A DNA stretch of 6,248 nucleotides, taken from positions 1-6,248 of the forward strand of contig CAYQQQ010000048.1 of the NCBI GenBank assembly GCA_964420125.1, read 5' to 3'. Position 1 is the stretch's first letter. The number at the start of each line of letters is the position of its first letter. The notes beneath the pieces are model-generated. The model was not told where the DNA came from, made no database searches, and saw only the letters and a list, made by a program, of their open reading frames with translations. Positions 5,652-6,248 of this stretch are shown one piece after another. The translations under genes and the position numbers were made by a program. The stretch is from CAYQQQ01 sp964420125 (GTDB taxonomy: Bacteria; Actinomycetota; Acidimicrobiia; Acidimicrobiales; Microtrichaceae).

Positions 5652-5713
5652 TCTCCCCCGACCACCCACCCCTCATCGCGTGGGCCTCGCAGGCTCAGCC
5701 CACGCTGCCCTCC
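5652..5713. repeat. 62-base direct repeat, copy 2 (overlaps sufB end)
   Basis: This exact copy of 5584-5645 includes the last codons and TGA of sufB at its right end (5695-5713). The identity includes noncoding bases, so recent duplication, not selection on protein, is the simpler reading. Loss or gain of one unit by recombination would leave sufB intact. Confidence 0.93.
5678..5705 (-). terminator. Hairpin over the sufB stop codon
   Basis: This is the second copy of the 8-bp GCGTGGGC/GCCCACGC stem with a 12-base loop. The sufB TGA (5697-5695) falls in the hairpin loop next to the arm, so translating ribosomes would mask it until release. It may act with the copy at 5610-5637 as a tandem 3'-end signal for sufB. 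No T-tract is present. Confidence 0.3.
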
Positions 5714-6248
5714 ATCTGGAGCTCGATGAGGCGCGACCACTCCACCGCGTACTCCATGGGCAGGGTGCGGGTGACGGGTTCGATGAAGCCGTTGACCACC
5801 ATCGACATCGCCTGCTCCTCGGAGAGGCCGCGGCTCATCAGGTAGAAGAGCTGCTCGTCGGCGACCTTCGACACGGTGGCCTCGTGGCCGATCACCGCGT
5901 CGTGCGAGCCGACCTCCATGTAGGGGTAGGTGTCGGAGATGGAGTCCTCGTCGAGGATGAGGGCGTCGCACTGCACGTGGGAGCGGCACCCCTCGACGCC
6001 GTCCTCCACCCGGACCAGCCCACGGTAGGAGGTGCGGCCGCCGTCCTTGGAGATCGACTTGGACACGATCTTGGAGGTGGTCTCCGGGGCGGCGTGGACC
6101 ATCTTGGCCCCCGTGTCCTGGTGCTGGCCCGCACCGGCGTAGGCCACCGACAGCACCTCGCCGGACGCCTTCGGACCCACCAGCACCACGGCTGGGTACT
6201 TCATGGTGAGGCGGCTGCCGATGTTGCCGTCGATCCACTCCATGTGGC
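5695..6248 (-). CDS. sufB: SufB, Fe-S cluster assembly scaffold (C-terminal part)
   Basis: This is the last 183 or so residues of SufB; the gene continues beyond base 6248, and the ATG at 6243 is an internal Met within the conserved stretch MEWIDGNIGS. SufB is the main cluster-building subunit of the SufBC2D complex. Family blocks are present: GEVLSVAYAGAGQHQDTGAKM, TSYRGLV, DTYPYMEV, HEATVSK, QLFYLMSRGL, and the ending LIELQMEGSVG. The Cys in VQCDAL (codon 5970-5968) matches E. coli SufB C405, and the Glu in GHEAT (codon 5883-5881) lies 29 residues later, matching E434; both are functionally important, so the fragment looks fully active. The expected downstream neighbour sufD is displaced by about 3.2 kb, and a 62-base repeat overlaps the stop. 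Confidence 0.96.
   Translation of the reverse strand, partial: HMEWIDGNIGSRLTMKYPAVVLVGPKASGEVLSVAYAGAGQHQDTGAKMVHAAPETTSKIVSKSISKDGGRTSYRGLVRVEDGVEGCRSHVQCDALILDEDSISDTYPYMEVGSHDAVIGHEATVSKVADEQLFYLMSRGLSEEQAMSMVVNGFIEPVTRTLPMEYAVEWSRLIELQMEGSVG

Noticed and set aside
4377..5669. Long open frame on the minus strand (430 codons) opposite the protease gene
   Set aside because: The sense frame has a signal sequence, catalytic triad and RBS. The antisense product is low-complexity Val/Gly/His-rich and has no family resemblance.
5584..5713. Repeat pair as a CRISPR array or insertion-element ends
   Set aside because: There are only two direct copies, with a 6-base gap and no spacer structure. 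The hairpin is internal and one copy contains the end of sufB; no transposase is present.
5695..6243. ATG at 6243 as a complete gene start
   Set aside because: It is an internal Met in the conserved SufB core; the frame stays open to the window edge with His before it.

Overview
The window is very GC-rich, coding-dense bacterial DNA. GTG and likely leaderless starts, G/C-dominated third codon positions and a Rieske-type gene inside a suf cluster all point to a high-GC Actinomycetota chromosome. The SufB fragment looks actinobacterial, and I would guess an Acidimicrobiia-like lineage, but that placement is an impression and not a computed result.

Two blocks of SUF iron-sulfur cluster assembly genes lie on the minus strand at the two ends of the window. 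On the right, the C-terminal third of sufB enters from outside and ends at 5695. On the left, sufD (2518 to 1238), a Rieske-type ferredoxin (1241 to 903) and sufC (906 to 88) form a tight operon with 4-base ATGA stop/start overlaps. Tandem GC-rich hairpins follow sufC. SufB, SufC and SufD normally form one SufBC2D scaffold complex, and their genes are usually adjacent in actinobacteria. Here sufB is separated from sufD by about 3.2 kb.

The intervening segment holds three genes. Next to sufD, on the minus strand, is a small four-cysteine protein of unknown function (2939 to 2583). Divergent from it, on the plus strand, is a PAS protein with a GGDEF-like domain that has lost the catalytic motif (2990 to 3916). 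It is followed by a plus-strand secreted, probably lipid-anchored trypsin-like serine protease with an intact His-Asp-Ser triad and a long beta-rich C-terminal region (4041 to 5567). This protease gene converges on sufB. The 127-base gap between them contains most of an exact 62-base direct repeat whose second copy includes the last codons and stop of sufB.

Control signals: sufD has its own AT-rich promoter-like region with a CACTAC-N4-GTAGTG palindrome filling the presumed promoter spacer, followed by a 6-codon mini-ORF that overlaps the sufD GTG start. The PAS gene appears to be read from a leaderless transcript, and the protease gene has a plausible -35/-10 pair. No gene-free stretch exceeds 300 bases. 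The gaps are 1-87 (hairpins, start of any next gene not identified), 2519-2582 (sufD control region), 2940-2989 (divergent control region), 3917-4040 (protease promoter) and 5568-5694 (repeats and hairpins). I see no tRNA, rRNA, CRISPR array or insertion sequence.
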